Assembly: GCF_002368335.1 (NCBI RefSeq)
Contig: NZ_AP018288.1
Coordinates: 1,703,355-1,767,354 of the forward strand
Direction: 5' to 3'
DNA length: 64,000 bases
Source: Nostoc sp. NIES-4103
Lineage (GTDB): Bacteria > Cyanobacteriota > Cyanobacteriia > Cyanobacteriales > Nostocaceae
Part shown: positions 35,401-44,613 of the stretch, piece after piece
Layout: every line of letters begins with the position of its first letter
Position numbering within the stretch: the stretch's first letter is position 1
The notes under the pieces: generated by a model
Seen by the model: only the letters and a program-made list of their open reading frames with translations
The model's database searches: none
Told to the model about the DNA's origin: nothing
Program-made: the position numbers and the translations under genes

Positions 35401-35986
35401 TTAATTTCCGTTTCAGTAGATATACACAGATCAACCCACTCATAGCCAAAAATCCAATCATCGGACTAGGTTCAGGAACACTAGCGGGCACAACAAACGT
35501 TCTAAATTTGACATCTATATAAGTATTTGTATCGTATGACAGTCCTTGCAAATTCACACTGATGGTATCAGCCGTAAAGCTGATGCGCGAGTCATCAGCA
35601 TCTAGCCCGACCATATTAGTGTTTAATATAAATCCCGTTAAAATACTACTATCATCAAAGTCTAAACTAGACAGTCTAAATCCATTAAATAGACTAGGGA
35701 AAAATCCCGCGTCCTTGGAAAAATCAACGACAAACCCATCTGATTCTGGGTTGATTGCGAAGATCACATCAGAAGTGCCATCAGTTTGGTTAATCAGATC
35801 GCTAAGTCCAGGTTGAACTAACCTGGTCGTAGATTCCCATACCGTGCTGGAATTAGGGATTAAGTATTCATACTGAATTGTATCACCAATCAATGAACTT
35901 GCTGCCGCTGGTTCAGCTTTTATTCCAGCAGCTATACTGATACCCGCAGATATCACTATGGTGAGAAATTTCTTAAGTAAAGGCAT
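35396..35986 (-). CDS. PEP-CTERM sorting-signal protein
   Basis: 196 aa. A signal peptide (TIVISAGISIAAGIKAEPAAA) precedes a beta-rich domain and a C-terminal VPEPSPMIGFLAMSGLICVYLLKRKLT, i.e. the PEP-CTERM tripartite signal (VPEP, hydrophobic helix, basic residues) used for exosortase-type sorting in exopolysaccharide-producing bacteria. The final Thr and TGA come from the inverted repeat end of the adjacent mobile element. Function of the domain is unknown. The gene lies next to the secreted haemagglutinin-type gene. Confidence 0.88.
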   Translation of the reverse strand: MPLLKKFLTIVISAGISIAAGIKAEPAAASSLIGDTIQYEYLIPNSSTVWESTTRLVQPGLSDLINQTDGTSDVIFAINPESDGFVVDFSKDAGFFPSLFNGFRLSSLDFDDSSILTGFILNTNMVGLDADDSRISFTADTISVNLQGLSYDTNTYIDVKFRTFVVPASVPEPSPMIGFLAMSGLICVYLLKRKLT

Positions 35987-36436
35987 TTTTTACCTAAAAT
36001 TAAAGATTTATATAAGTAGATCTAATTATGCTTGAATTTAGTTAAAAAAAGCACTTTTATCATAGAAATTTTATATAATTCTACTGCCTCCTTCATGAGA
36101 ACTTTAATTTTATCTGAATTATATGAATTGAAATTCACTAAAACTGATATAAATTGACTTGTTTAAATCTGAACTGTTCCGGTATACAATCTGATGCTAT
36201 CTGACTATGCTTTAAACTGCTGGAATATTTGTGCAATATACATCTTGGCAGTTTGACCAAGGCACTTGAAGGCGGAGTGTCAGGGTGTGGCTGAGTGGAT
36301 GAGGGTAATAAAAAACAGCCCTGCCCCCTTGCTTACACAGCGATTGGTTATTTTTTGAACTAAAAGTCCATTGTGGATCTGCCTTAAGTGATATAACTGA
36401 GACTTTTAGCTACATTGGGAAATATTAAAGATTCAA
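35987..36436. other. 450-bp divergent region upstream of the NOS-like gene
   Basis: AT-rich promoter space between the divergent PEP-CTERM and NOS-like genes. No recognised binding sites, terminator or RNA; the start of the NOS gene has no strong Shine-Dalgarno. Confidence 0.45.
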
Positions 36437-39400
36437 ATGGATAAATTTCACATAAAAATTACTAGCCCCGGATTCAGTGATTCAGCATCATCAACCGCAA
36501 CAATTGTGGTTTTGACATCTGATTTTTACTATTTACCTGCACAAGAATTTATCAGGTTGGTGATTAGTAGCGATCGCTTTCAAGTTTATGGATGGAAACC
36601 TTTGGGGAAAATCCCCACTTCCACAAGCTTAGTGAGCGGCGAGTGGTTTAATTTCAACTTAAATTCTCAAAAGACTTTACCACAAGAGTTTGATGGTGCT
36701 GAAGCGGCAGTAATTTTCATAATGCCGACAGACTTATCTGAGGTGGTATCACTAACTCGTTCCTTTATAGATATAGCTCAACAGCAGGGTATTCGCCGTT
36801 TAGCCTGGGTTGCACCTGCTTGTTTGCACAAAGAGGTTGGTGAACACTTGGCCCAAGCTGAAAGTTTGGTGCGCGGCTTGGATATAGAAACTCTCATCTT
36901 ACGTCACGCGCCTTTATATTCTCACCTGCTGGGGCAGAAAAAGGAATTGAGGTTTCGCCGGACTTTATCCTTACCGCTTGGTACTAGCGCCTTACCTTGG
37001 TTAGAGCCAGAAGCGATCGCTCTGGGATTATCGAAATGGTTGCACGGCCAAATCAACAACCAACCTCCAGAAATGTTCACAGGTTCGACTTACCTGACTG
37101 GTGCTGATATAGCCTCAGAACTATCGGCAATCCTGCGACAATCTCTGTCGGCTCAACAATTTGCACGCTTGCGATTTGAAGCCATCGACCTCGATCAAAG
37201 TGGACAAATTGACGCTCAAGAATTGTTTCCCTACCTCTTAGATTTAGGATATAGCCACGAGGAATCTGAGTCTATCCTCCAACAGGCTGACAAAGACGGC
37301 AGCGGTACCATTGATTTTGACGAATTTGTCTATGGTTTAGAAACCCATTTAAACCGAATTCTGGCAGATGTGCCTACAGAAGTTCGCTATTTTGATGCAC
37401 CACCATCCGCAGCATTGCACGATGCAATGGCGGCGGGAATGAATGAAAAAGCAGCACAATCTCAAGTTGATTGGCTGGTAGCATTAAGTGAATCAGGATT
37501 AACCAATCAAGCACAAGCATCAGCCCAATGGTTAGGGCAAAACACTCTTGAATTGAGACAGTGGATTGCTGAACACATTCTAGAACTGATTAATGTTTAT
37601 ATTCTGCCGGGACGCGGTATTCTCACCATTAGTGAGGGGTTTATCGCTGGAAAACCAGGAATAATTACACGGTTGCTACAAGCAAATAACCGGATGTTAA
37701 TTGGGGAGCGATCGCTTGATGGTGAAGTGCTGGAGTGGTATTGGGCAGATGAAGATACAGATAACTTAGAAGAAGTTCGCTACACTTCCTCTAACGGTGG
37801 TGAACGAGTCCTCAGATTAAAGGATGGCAAAATTGCCAATTTATCGGTGCGTGGACGCTGGAGTGGGCGACGATTAGCCATTCAATTATTTTTTGAAGAT
37901 TGCACCCTTCCCCGTTGGCAAGTAGCATTATTCCGTGAGTTAGGAGAACTGCAAATTGAGGAGGTAACAACATCGGGAGCTGATAGTGATATCGTTTGCA
38001 ATTGTACGAAAACAACTTGTGGCAAAGTCCGAGAACTGATTGATACAGGTTTAGATTCCTTAGAGGGAATTATTGAACAAACACAAGTAACAATGATCTG
38101 CGGTAGCTGTCAGCCTTTAGTCGAAGAAATGCTAGGTTCAGCAAATCTGGCTGTTGCTGAACTTGTGAAGAAAGAAGATTTGGGGCGAGGGATGATGCGT
38201 TTCCAATTTCGCCCAGTGTATGAAAAAGTTGTAGCCTCGAAACCTGGACAACATATCTTAATTCAAGGAAGAGTGGATGGTTCTTGGGTGACTCGTGCTT
38301 ATACTTTGAGTTCGCCAGCCGATCAAACCCAGCAATACGAAATCACAGTTAAACGAGAAGAATTAGGATTGTTTTCCCGTTGGTTGTGCGATCGCGCCGA
38401 TGCAGAAGCCTTGTTACGCATTTCTGGGCCTAGAGGTGAGTTTGTCTTAGAAGATGAAAACCCCGTGATCTTTTTTGCAGGGGGAATTGGTATCACTCCT
38501 GCGATCGCGATGATGCGAACTCTTGCTAATCGAGGCGATACCCGCAAATTTCACCTCGATTTTTCGGCCCCCCATTTTGAAGATTCAGTCTTTCAAACAG
38601 AACTACAGCAACTAGTAAGCACTCACCCAAATTTAAGCTTTACAGTTCGGGCGACTCGCCGGACAGGTAGACTCACACCTGAAGATGTACAACGCCTTTA
38701 TGCCTACACAGAGGGAAGCGTTGCCTTTATGTGTGGCCCCGAACCCTTTATGGATGGAGTTCGCGGCTATTTACAAACAGCAGGGTGGCCAGATCATGCC
38801 ATTCGTCAAGAATTATTCTCCTCGAAACTGAATGAAGAAGGTAAAGCTCAAACTCCCGTTCCTCAGCGTCCGGCGGTGCAACTAGCAGGCGGAATTACAC
38901 CCATTGAGCAAATTAGCATTTACGTCCAACCAATTAATTCCGTCGCCCAAGAAGCAGAGGTTTTCCTCAAGCAATGCTATCTCGAACAAGGTTTAGCAGA
39001 AGTATTCCTTCCCCGTTGGCAAGAAGTCAAGGAATCAATTGAGCGTACAGGCACTTATGAACATACCTTAGATGAATTAGCCTACGGTACAAAGCTGGCA
39101 TGGCGTAACAGTAACCGCTGTTTAGGACGCAACTTTTGGCGCAGTTTGCAACTACGGGATATGCGCCATTTACAAACTGAGGAAGAGATTTTTCAAACTT
39201 TAGTCGAACACATTAAGTTTGCGACTAATAACGGCAATCTGCGCTCAACAATTACGATTTTGAATCCAAATTTAAATATCAAAGTTTGGAACAATTTAAT
39301 GTTGCGTTATGCCGGGTATCGTCAACCAGATGGCAGCATTCTTGGTGATCCTGCCAATGTGGAGTTAACAGATCAGGCAATTAAATTAGGGTGGACAAAA

Positions 39401-40045
39401 GAGTCTAAAACCCGCTTTGATGTCTTACCTTTGATTATCCAAATAGGAGAAGGTGAACTCAAATGGTTTGAAATTCCCCCAGAAATTATTTTAGAAGTTC
39501 CCATTTCTCACCCTCGTTACGAATGGTTTGCAGACTTAGGGCTGAAATGGTTTGGCTTACCTGCTGTTGCTAACATGATGTTGGACATGGGAGGAATTCA
39601 ATACCCCACACCATTTAATGGTTTTTACATGGGTGCAGAAATTGGTGGGCGGAATTTTAGCGATACTTACCGCTACAATATGCTACCGATTATTGCCGAA
39701 AAGATGGGTTTAGATCAGGGCGAAAATATGACGCTGTGGAAAGATTTAGCTTTGGTAGAAATGAATGTGGCTGTGTTGCACTCCTATAAACTACATGGCG
39801 TCAGAATGCTGGATCATCATACCCTGACTGATTCCTTCATGCAATTTGTGGATGAAGAGCAAAAGTGCGATCGCCAGGTTTATGGGGATTGGCGCTGGCT
39901 GGTTCCGCCGCTATCGGGTTCAACTGTACCAGTCTACCCCTTAGAGTTTGAAAATCGCTTGCTCAAACCCAACTATTTCTATGTCCCAGATCCTTGGGAA
40001 AAAGAACCTGAAGTTGGTAAATGTCCATTTCACCATCAGGCATAA
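36437..40045 (+). CDS. nos: Self-sufficient nitric oxide synthase-like fusion (EF-hand, [2Fe-2S], FAD/NAD reductase, NOS oxygenase)
   Basis: 1202 aa. Order: NAD(P)-fold NmrA-like part (~15-215); two EF-hands with full ligand loops (D251-E262, D285-E296); an uncharacterised linker (~315-515, TISEGFIAGKPG); a BFD-type [2Fe-2S] site (CNC near 520, CGSC near 555); a ferredoxin-reductase module with RAYTLSSP (FAD), GGIGITPA and CGPEPFMDG (NAD); and a NOS oxygenase (~835-1200). The oxygenase keeps the heme thiolate in WRNSNRCLGR (Cys895), the arginine-binding Glu1068 in MGAEIGG, and the pterin/heme DWRWLVPP. It should make NO from L-arginine using its own reductase, probably under Ca2+ control. The layout differs from animal NOS, which uses an FMN/FAD reductase and calmodulin. 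Confidence 0.93.
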   Translation: MDKFHIKITSPGFSDSASSTATIVVLTSDFYYLPAQEFIRLVISSDRFQVYGWKPLGKIPTSTSLVSGEWFNFNLNSQKTLPQEFDGAEAAVIFIMPTDLSEVVSLTRSFIDIAQQQGIRRLAWVAPACLHKEVGEHLAQAESLVRGLDIETLILRHAPLYSHLLGQKKELRFRRTLSLPLGTSALPWLEPEAIALGLSKWLHGQINNQPPEMFTGSTYLTGADIASELSAILRQSLSAQQFARLRFEAIDLDQSGQIDAQELFPYLLDLGYSHEESESILQQADKDGSGTIDFDEFVYGLETHLNRILADVPTEVRYFDAPPSAALHDAMAAGMNEKAAQSQVDWLVALSESGLTNQAQASAQWLGQNTLELRQWIAEHILELINVYILPGRGILTISEGFIAGKPGIITRLLQANNRMLIGERSLDGEVLEWYWADEDTDNLEEVRYTSSNGGERVLRLKDGKIANLSVRGRWSGRRLAIQLFFEDCTLPRWQVALFRELGELQIEEVTTSGADSDIVCNCTKTTCGKVRELIDTGLDSLEGIIEQTQVTMICGSCQPLVEEMLGSANLAVAELVKKEDLGRGMMRFQFRPVYEKVVASKPGQHILIQGRVDGSWVTRAYTLSSPADQTQQYEITVKREELGLFSRWLCDRADAEALLRISGPRGEFVLEDENPVIFFAGGIGITPAIAMMRTLANRGDTRKFHLDFSAPHFEDSVFQTELQQLVSTHPNLSFTVRATRRTGRLTPEDVQRLYAYTEGSVAFMCGPEPFMDGVRGYLQTAGWPDHAIRQELFSSKLNEEGKAQTPVPQRPAVQLAGGITPIEQISIYVQPINSVAQEAEVFLKQCYLEQGLAEVFLPRWQEVKESIERTGTYEHTLDELAYGTKLAWRNSNRCLGRNFWRSLQLRDMRHLQTEEEIFQTLVEHIKFATNNGNLRSTITILNPNLNIKVWNNLMLRYAGYRQPDGSILGDPANVELTDQAIKLGWTKESKTRFDVLPLIIQIGEGELKWFEIPPEIILEVPISHPRYEWFADLGLKWFGLPAVANMMLDMGGIQYPTPFNGFYMGAEIGGRNFSDTYRYNMLPIIAEKMGLDQGENMTLWKDLALVEMNVAVLHSYKLHGVRMLDHHTLTDSFMQFVDEEQKCDRQVYGDWRWLVPPLSGSTVPVYPLEFENRLLKPNYFYVPDPWEKEPEVGKCPFHHQA

Positions 40046-40227
40046 TACCATTTCACTTGACAGCTGTACGCCCCAAAGAGCCAAACCATGTGTCGCAATC
40101 ATTATTGAATTTGGTAGAAATTCGACGGTATTTAACCCCAATCCCTGGCCTTTTAGGTCAGGGGCAAAAAATCTACAACTTGGTACGATGCAGATAGGAT
40201 AAGCCCCATAGCTATGAGACCTGGTAA

Positions 40228-40989
40228 ATGGAAAATGCACAAAAAACTGACAAAAAGCGTCAGTCACCTTTTTATTTTCTCAAAAACCTGCTGATTGCCC
40301 ATTGGCGATCGCTGTTACTCTTGTTGATCGGAGTATATTTACCCTTGCAGGTATTTGAAATTCTGGCGGTGAAGATTTGGCAGAATCAAGTTGGCTTTCC
40401 GTGGGATGTGCCTATTCTGTTGGCGGTTCACTCAAAAGCGCAGCCAGACTTGGATGTATTGGCGGTAATGTTAGCTAAATTTGGCTCTTTTTGGACTGCC
40501 TTACCAATTTTGAGTGCGATCGCAGTTATTTTACTATTAAGAAAACGCTGGCGATCGCTAGCCTATTTACTCACCACATCACTAGGAAGCGCCCTGATCA
40601 ACCGGACAGCAAAAGAATTAATGCACAGAGTCCGTCCCCACCTTTGGCAATCTAGTGCGCCTGAGTTTGACTTTGCATTTCCCAGCGGTCATGCTATGAC
40701 AAGCATGACATTAGTAGTAATTTTATTAATTTTAACTTGGGCTAGTCCTTGGCGCTGGTTGCTTTTCATATTCGGCAGCTTGTATGTAATTGCTGTTGGT
40801 TGGTGCCGTCTTTATTTGGGCGTGCATTTTCCTAGTGACATTCTCGCCGGTTGGATGGTTGCATTAGCTTGGGCAATTGGGGTAAGTCTAATTATCAAAC
40901 CGTATTTAACTAAAACAACTCCTATCAGTAGCAATACATCGAAAGATGAAACTTCCTTACTTCCCGAAGAAAAACAGTTAGTAAAGTAA
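40228..40989 (+). CDS. PAP2-family membrane phosphatase
   Basis: 253 aa with about six membrane helices. The lipid-phosphatase motifs are all visible: KELMHRVRP (K-x6-RP), FPSGHAMTS (PSGH) and CRLYLGVHFPSD (SR-x5-H-x3-D variant with Cys in place of Ser). It should dephosphorylate a lipid phosphate or undecaprenyl diphosphate at the membrane. It follows the NOS-like gene on the same strand after 182 bp, so it might be cotranscribed, but no shared role is evident. Confidence 0.9.
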   Translation: MENAQKTDKKRQSPFYFLKNLLIAHWRSLLLLLIGVYLPLQVFEILAVKIWQNQVGFPWDVPILLAVHSKAQPDLDVLAVMLAKFGSFWTALPILSAIAVILLLRKRWRSLAYLLTTSLGSALINRTAKELMHRVRPHLWQSSAPEFDFAFPSGHAMTSMTLVVILLILTWASPWRWLLFIFGSLYVIAVGWCRLYLGVHFPSDILAGWMVALAWAIGVSLIIKPYLTKTTPISSNTSKDETSLLPEEKQLVK

Positions 40990-41041
40990 TTAGGAGTTAG
41001 GAGTTAGGAGTGAGGAGTTAGGAGTTAGGAGTTAAAAGTTA

Positions 41042-41179
41042 ACCAATTCCCAATTCCCCTTCGGGTTCGCCAGTCGCTCATGGGGGAGACCCCCAAGACC
41101 GCGCTGGCTCACCAATTCCCAATTCCCCTTCGGGTTCGCCAGTCGCTCATGGGGGAGACCCCCAAGACCGCGCTGGCTC
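41042..41179. repeat. Two tandem 69-bp repeats with a GC-rich hairpin
   Basis: Units 41,042-41,110 and 41,111-41,179 each hold ACCAATTCC, CTTCGGGTTC and a 40-nt hairpin GCCAGTCGCTC...GCGCTGGC with GGGGG-AGA-CCCCC inside. The same hairpin with different outer bases occurs at 50,373-50,416 inside a transposase gene. AGGAGTT heptamers (40,992-41,035) precede it. Confidence 0.85.
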
Positions 41180-41200
41180 ACCAATTCCCAATTCCCAATT

Positions 41201-41854
41201 TTAAGCCTTTTTCGTAGGTGCATTAGTAACTCGTGCATCTACAATTGCTTGCGACACATTAGGAATAAACCAGTTTGTTCCACTAGGTTTCAAAATTGTA
41301 GTTCCAGCTTGATTAAATTCAACTACTCCAGTCTCTGGATTTGTTTTTAGCACTAAATTTGTACCATTAGGAACCTTGATTACCACACCACCAGTCACAT
41401 CTTCAGTTTGTCCATTTTGGTTGATAGCAACAGCTGTGACATCATTTGGTAAATAAACTCCCTTGCAATTCCAATTGTCTTCAGTTGTCTGATTATCGCC
41501 TAGAAAATACAGTGCAGCCCCAGAAGAGTATTCATCATCGTCAACATCTGGTTCTGGGCCGTAAATAGCTAGAGTTTTCCCTGTCTGGTTGCTGCACTGT
41601 CCCCAATCAATGCCTGACTCAAAGGCATATTTTTGCAGTTCTAATTCATTGATTTTTTGGTCAATCTGCTCTGCTGTGTAACCCTCTAACTCAGCTTGTG
41701 TTTCCTTGATAGTTTGTAAGGTTTTCAGCTGTTGAATCAGTGTTTTGTAATCAGGATTTTTGGTATATTCTGGGCGGTCTGCTAATGAAGGTTGAGCAAA
41801 TACTAGATTTACAAGTAATATTGCCACCATCAAAACATATTTTAATTTTTTCAT
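41201..41854 (-). CDS. Predicted exported protein of unknown function
   Basis: 217 aa. MKKLKYVLMVAILLVNLVFAQPSLA is a classical signal peptide with an ALA-type end. Then comes a charged helical stretch (~30-80) and a domain with two cysteines (CSNQTGKT, NWNCKGVYLP), where a disulfide is plausible. No family recognised. The N-terminal helical part has many Gln/Glu and may be coiled. The 69-bp repeats lie directly after its stop codon. Confidence 0.75.
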   Translation of the reverse strand: MKKLKYVLMVAILLVNLVFAQPSLADRPEYTKNPDYKTLIQQLKTLQTIKETQAELEGYTAEQIDQKINELELQKYAFESGIDWGQCSNQTGKTLAIYGPEPDVDDDEYSSGAALYFLGDNQTTEDNWNCKGVYLPNDVTAVAINQNGQTEDVTGGVVIKVPNGTNLVLKTNPETGVVEFNQAGTTILKPSGTNWFIPNVSQAIVDARVTNAPTKKA

Positions 41855-42358
41855 AATTTATGTCCTAATTTTGACAAATCGCAACTGATGGTTATTTGAG
41901 ACTGTTGTCAATATTATAACGAAACTCTCATATTTAAAATTTTTGAAAAATTCTTCTGTTTTCTTGTTTGCCTAACTTGCAGCACCATTCAAGCATTTAA
42001 ATTCAAATACTTGATTGTCGTAGATACATGAGTTAGTATGAAATCTATCTTGAGGAATATATTTAAAGATAGAGAACAGTCAGTCTCTGGATATACCAAT
42101 ATTTATACGTAAAAGTTATGGATTATTGCCAAAAGAAAGTTAAATTTTAATTCTCCATATTCCCATCGAAATATGTGCCATTTGAACTATAAAAAATTGC
42201 AATATTAAACATCAGATAAAATTATCCTTCTGATGAAATTTGCCTTGAAAATTTATTTTTACAACATTTTTTGTCAACAGTATTCATTAAAAAAAAGAGT
42301 CTCAAGCAATACCAACAATCAATGAGTAACTTGGTTAAAAAATAAAGAGGAATAAAAT
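41855..42358. other. 504-bp divergent gap, nothing recognised
   Basis: Very AT-rich spacer between divergent genes, with no hairpins or repeats of note. Confidence 0.4.
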
Positions 42359-43195
42359 TTGAGTATTCTGGAATTTTCATTATTAATTTGGATTGGCTCA
42401 TTTTGCGCTGGCTTGATAGGAGCGCTAACTGGGTTAGGTGGTGGAGTAATAATTGTTCCTTTATTAACTTCAGTATTTGGTGTTGATATTCGATATGCTG
42501 TTGGTGCTTCACTGGTGTCTGTAATTGCTACTTCCCTTGGTGCAGCATCTACCTACATTAAACAAGGGTATACGAACTTACGACTAGGAATGTTTTTGGA
42601 AGTAGCAACGACAACTGGGGCGATAATCGGAGCATTAATTGCTACTTTTGTTTCTGTAAAAGCATTGACTATTGTACTAGCGATCGTGCTTATTTATTCT
42701 GCATACCTTTCACAAAAACCTAGAGTAGAACAGGCTGAAGATGAATCAACAGATCCTTTAGCAAACTATCTCAAACTGAATAGTACTTACCCAACCTCTG
42801 AAGGATTGGTATCTTATCAGGTTGGTTCTTTACCAACAGGATTTGGTGTGATGTTAATAGCTGGAGTGCTTTCTGGTTTACTTGGTATTGGTTCTGGAGG
42901 TTTCAAGGTGTTAGCAATGGATCAAGTCATGGGCGTACCTTTTAAAGTTTCTACTACCACTAGCAATTTCATGATTGGCGTGACAGCAGCAGCATCAGCA
43001 GGGGTTTACTTAACACGCGGCTACATCGATCCAGGACTATCAATGCCGGTGATGTTAGGAGTATTACCTGGTGCTTTTTTAGGTGCAAGAGTTCTTGTAG
43101 GTGCTAAAACGCAAATTTTAAGAATTGTTTTCGGTGTTGTACTGGTGGTGATGGCTATGAAGATGGTTTACAACAGTCTAATAGGGGGGCTGTAA
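42359..43195 (+). CDS. TSUP-family permease (TauE/SafE type), TTG start
   Basis: 278 aa with about eight helices. GSFCAGLIGALTGLGGGVIIVPLLTSVFG and GVLSGLLGIGSGGFKVLAMDQVMGVP are the two half-repeats of the TauE/SafE family. The TTG at 42,359 is chosen because AGAGG lies ~10 bp upstream and conserved sequence starts there. One base separates its stop codon (43,195) from the ATG of the DUF1634 protein, a pairing common for these exporters. The role is probably anion (sulfite or similar) movement. Confidence 0.88.
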   Translation: MSILEFSLLIWIGSFCAGLIGALTGLGGGVIIVPLLTSVFGVDIRYAVGASLVSVIATSLGAASTYIKQGYTNLRLGMFLEVATTTGAIIGALIATFVSVKALTIVLAIVLIYSAYLSQKPRVEQAEDESTDPLANYLKLNSTYPTSEGLVSYQVGSLPTGFGVMLIAGVLSGLLGIGSGGFKVLAMDQVMGVPFKVSTTTSNFMIGVTAAASAGVYLTRGYIDPGLSMPVMLGVLPGAFLGARVLVGAKTQILRIVFGVVLVVMAMKMVYNSLIGGL

Positions 43196-43196
43196 A

Positions 43197-43763
43197 ATGT
43201 ATAAATTTAATTTGAATAATTTGAATTTTCCTTGGGACTCATCGACACAGCCAGAGAGTAAAGCGGCTAAACTCAGCTTACAGCATAAAAATCCAATTTC
43301 TGATATCAAAAAATTAGAAGAAAAGCCTGCTGGTATTGTAGAGCAAATATCTAATAGTTGTGAGATCGATACTAACAATAACCTAACCAAATCATTAAGT
43401 GAGCAGCACTTAGAACGTTTACTCAGCAACCTTCTAAAATATGGTGTTTTAACAGCTAGTGCTGTCGTTTTGTTAGGGGGAATACTATACTTAATTCGCC
43501 ACGGTGCTGAGCCTGCTGGATACAAATTTTTTCAAGGAGAACCGTCTGAATTTCGTTCACCAGCAGGTGTAGTGAATGCAGTATTATCAGGTAGCCGCCG
43601 TGGGATTATTCAACTAGGATTGTTACTATTAATTGCCACTCCAGTTGTGCGCGTCCTCATTTCTTTAATAGCTTTTCTACTACAGCGAGAATTTATATAT
43701 GTGATTGTTACTTTGTTAGTGTTAGCTAGCCTGACTTACAGCCTCGTCGGAGCATATTATTAG
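43197..43763 (+). CDS. DUF1634 membrane protein
   Basis: 188 aa. The first ~75 residues are hydrophilic and variable; the remainder has three helices with LLKYGVLTASAVVLLGGILYLIRHG and SGSRRGIIQLGLLLLIATPVVRVLIS, the DUF1634 signature. The gene begins 1 bp after the TSUP permease stop and is translated with it. The protein is thought to be an accessory subunit of the permease, inferred from gene pairing only. Confidence 0.88.
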   Translation: MYKFNLNNLNFPWDSSTQPESKAAKLSLQHKNPISDIKKLEEKPAGIVEQISNSCEIDTNNNLTKSLSEQHLERLLSNLLKYGVLTASAVVLLGGILYLIRHGAEPAGYKFFQGEPSEFRSPAGVVNAVLSGSRRGIIQLGLLLLIATPVVRVLISLIAFLLQREFIYVIVTLLVLASLTYSLVGAYY

Positions 43764-43836
43764 TATGTCCAATAGGCAATCACCAATCAGACATTGCTCA
43801 TAATGTGTTGTTATCACCTATTGACTATACACCTTC

Positions 43837-44106
43837 CTAACCTTGTAAAAGGTCATTAATCCAGTTGATATTCTCTTGAATTTGTCTTACTAGATAAGTT
43901 CTGAATAATTCCAAGTTTTCTACTGGAAAATTTCCTAATCCAAAAGCAAATGCTAAACTCACAATTCCAATAAATAAAGCCAAAGTTCTGCCAAAACAAC
44001 CAGGATTAATTTCAAGAAAAAGTAATTTAGATTGTCCGATTACAGCAATTGTGAGAAAGATAATTCCAGCTATCAAAAGTGTGTTGTTTGAAGTTAAAGT
44101 TGCCAT
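43837..44106 (-). CDS. Small membrane protein, unknown
   Basis: 89 aa, with two predicted helices (~8-26 and ~36-58) and a short amphipathic C-terminus (LFRTYLVRQIQENINWINDLLQG). Proper start ATG and codon use like neighbours. No family recognised; opposite strand to the permease pair. Confidence 0.6.
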   Translation of the reverse strand: MATLTSNNTLLIAGIIFLTIAVIGQSKLLFLEINPGCFGRTLALFIGIVSLAFAFGLGNFPVENLELFRTYLVRQIQENINWINDLLQG

Positions 44107-44155
44107 ATTCTTATTAAAATCGTTGTCATTATTATTGTAGCTCTGATTTAGTTAA

Positions 44156-44341
44156 TTAAAATATCATCAAATATCCGACTTAGAAATTACCGAGGCATTA
44201 AATAAAGGAAAAACAGCAGTTTATCGAGTGAGATGTAAATTAAGAGAAAATCAGGAGTTAATCACACAACAACAAAACTTATGTGGCAGATTTATTGTAG
44301 CCACTAATATTTTAGATACGAAGGAGTTAGAATCAGTATAA
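44156..44341 (+). pseudogene. C-terminal transposase fragment (IS1634/IS4-like)
   Basis: A 62-codon open frame without a start codon encodes a fragment such as CGRFIVATNILDTKELESV, a signature resembling the C-terminal portion of DDE transposases of the IS1634 group. Both ends are truncated and no inverted repeats are apparent. It is a decayed insertion element. Confidence 0.6.
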
Positions 44342-44491
44342 CTCCTCTTGAAGTGCGAAATGTGGGTTATAAACGCACTCCCGCTTCTTTCTAGGCCCCA
44401 ACCGACCCACATAGGACAGCCGCAGATTAATCTTGTCTAATAACTTCTGAGCGATCGCAAAACTTTTCGGTCTACTGAAGGTTGTTTGTTG

Positions 44492-44547
44492 AGACAGGGT
44501 ATAAGAGTGTAAGAGTTCAAAACCTTTACATCCTTATACCCTTGTCT
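44492..44547. repeat. Imperfect inverted repeat
   Basis: AGACAGGGTATAAG and CTTATACCCTTGTCT flank an internal TGTAA/TTACA pair, a stem of about 20 bp. It lies between the transposase fragment and the carbonic anhydrase 3' end and may act as a terminator for the latter. Confidence 0.5.
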
Positions 44548-44613
44548 AAACTCTTAATTTTTCTTTTTCATAGGTAAGCCCTATATTGCAAAAGGTTTTG
44601 CTTGATTAAATGG

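Noticed and set aside
41032..41238. 68-aa frame with repeated peptide units
   Set aside because: It is only the translation of the two 69-bp repeats.
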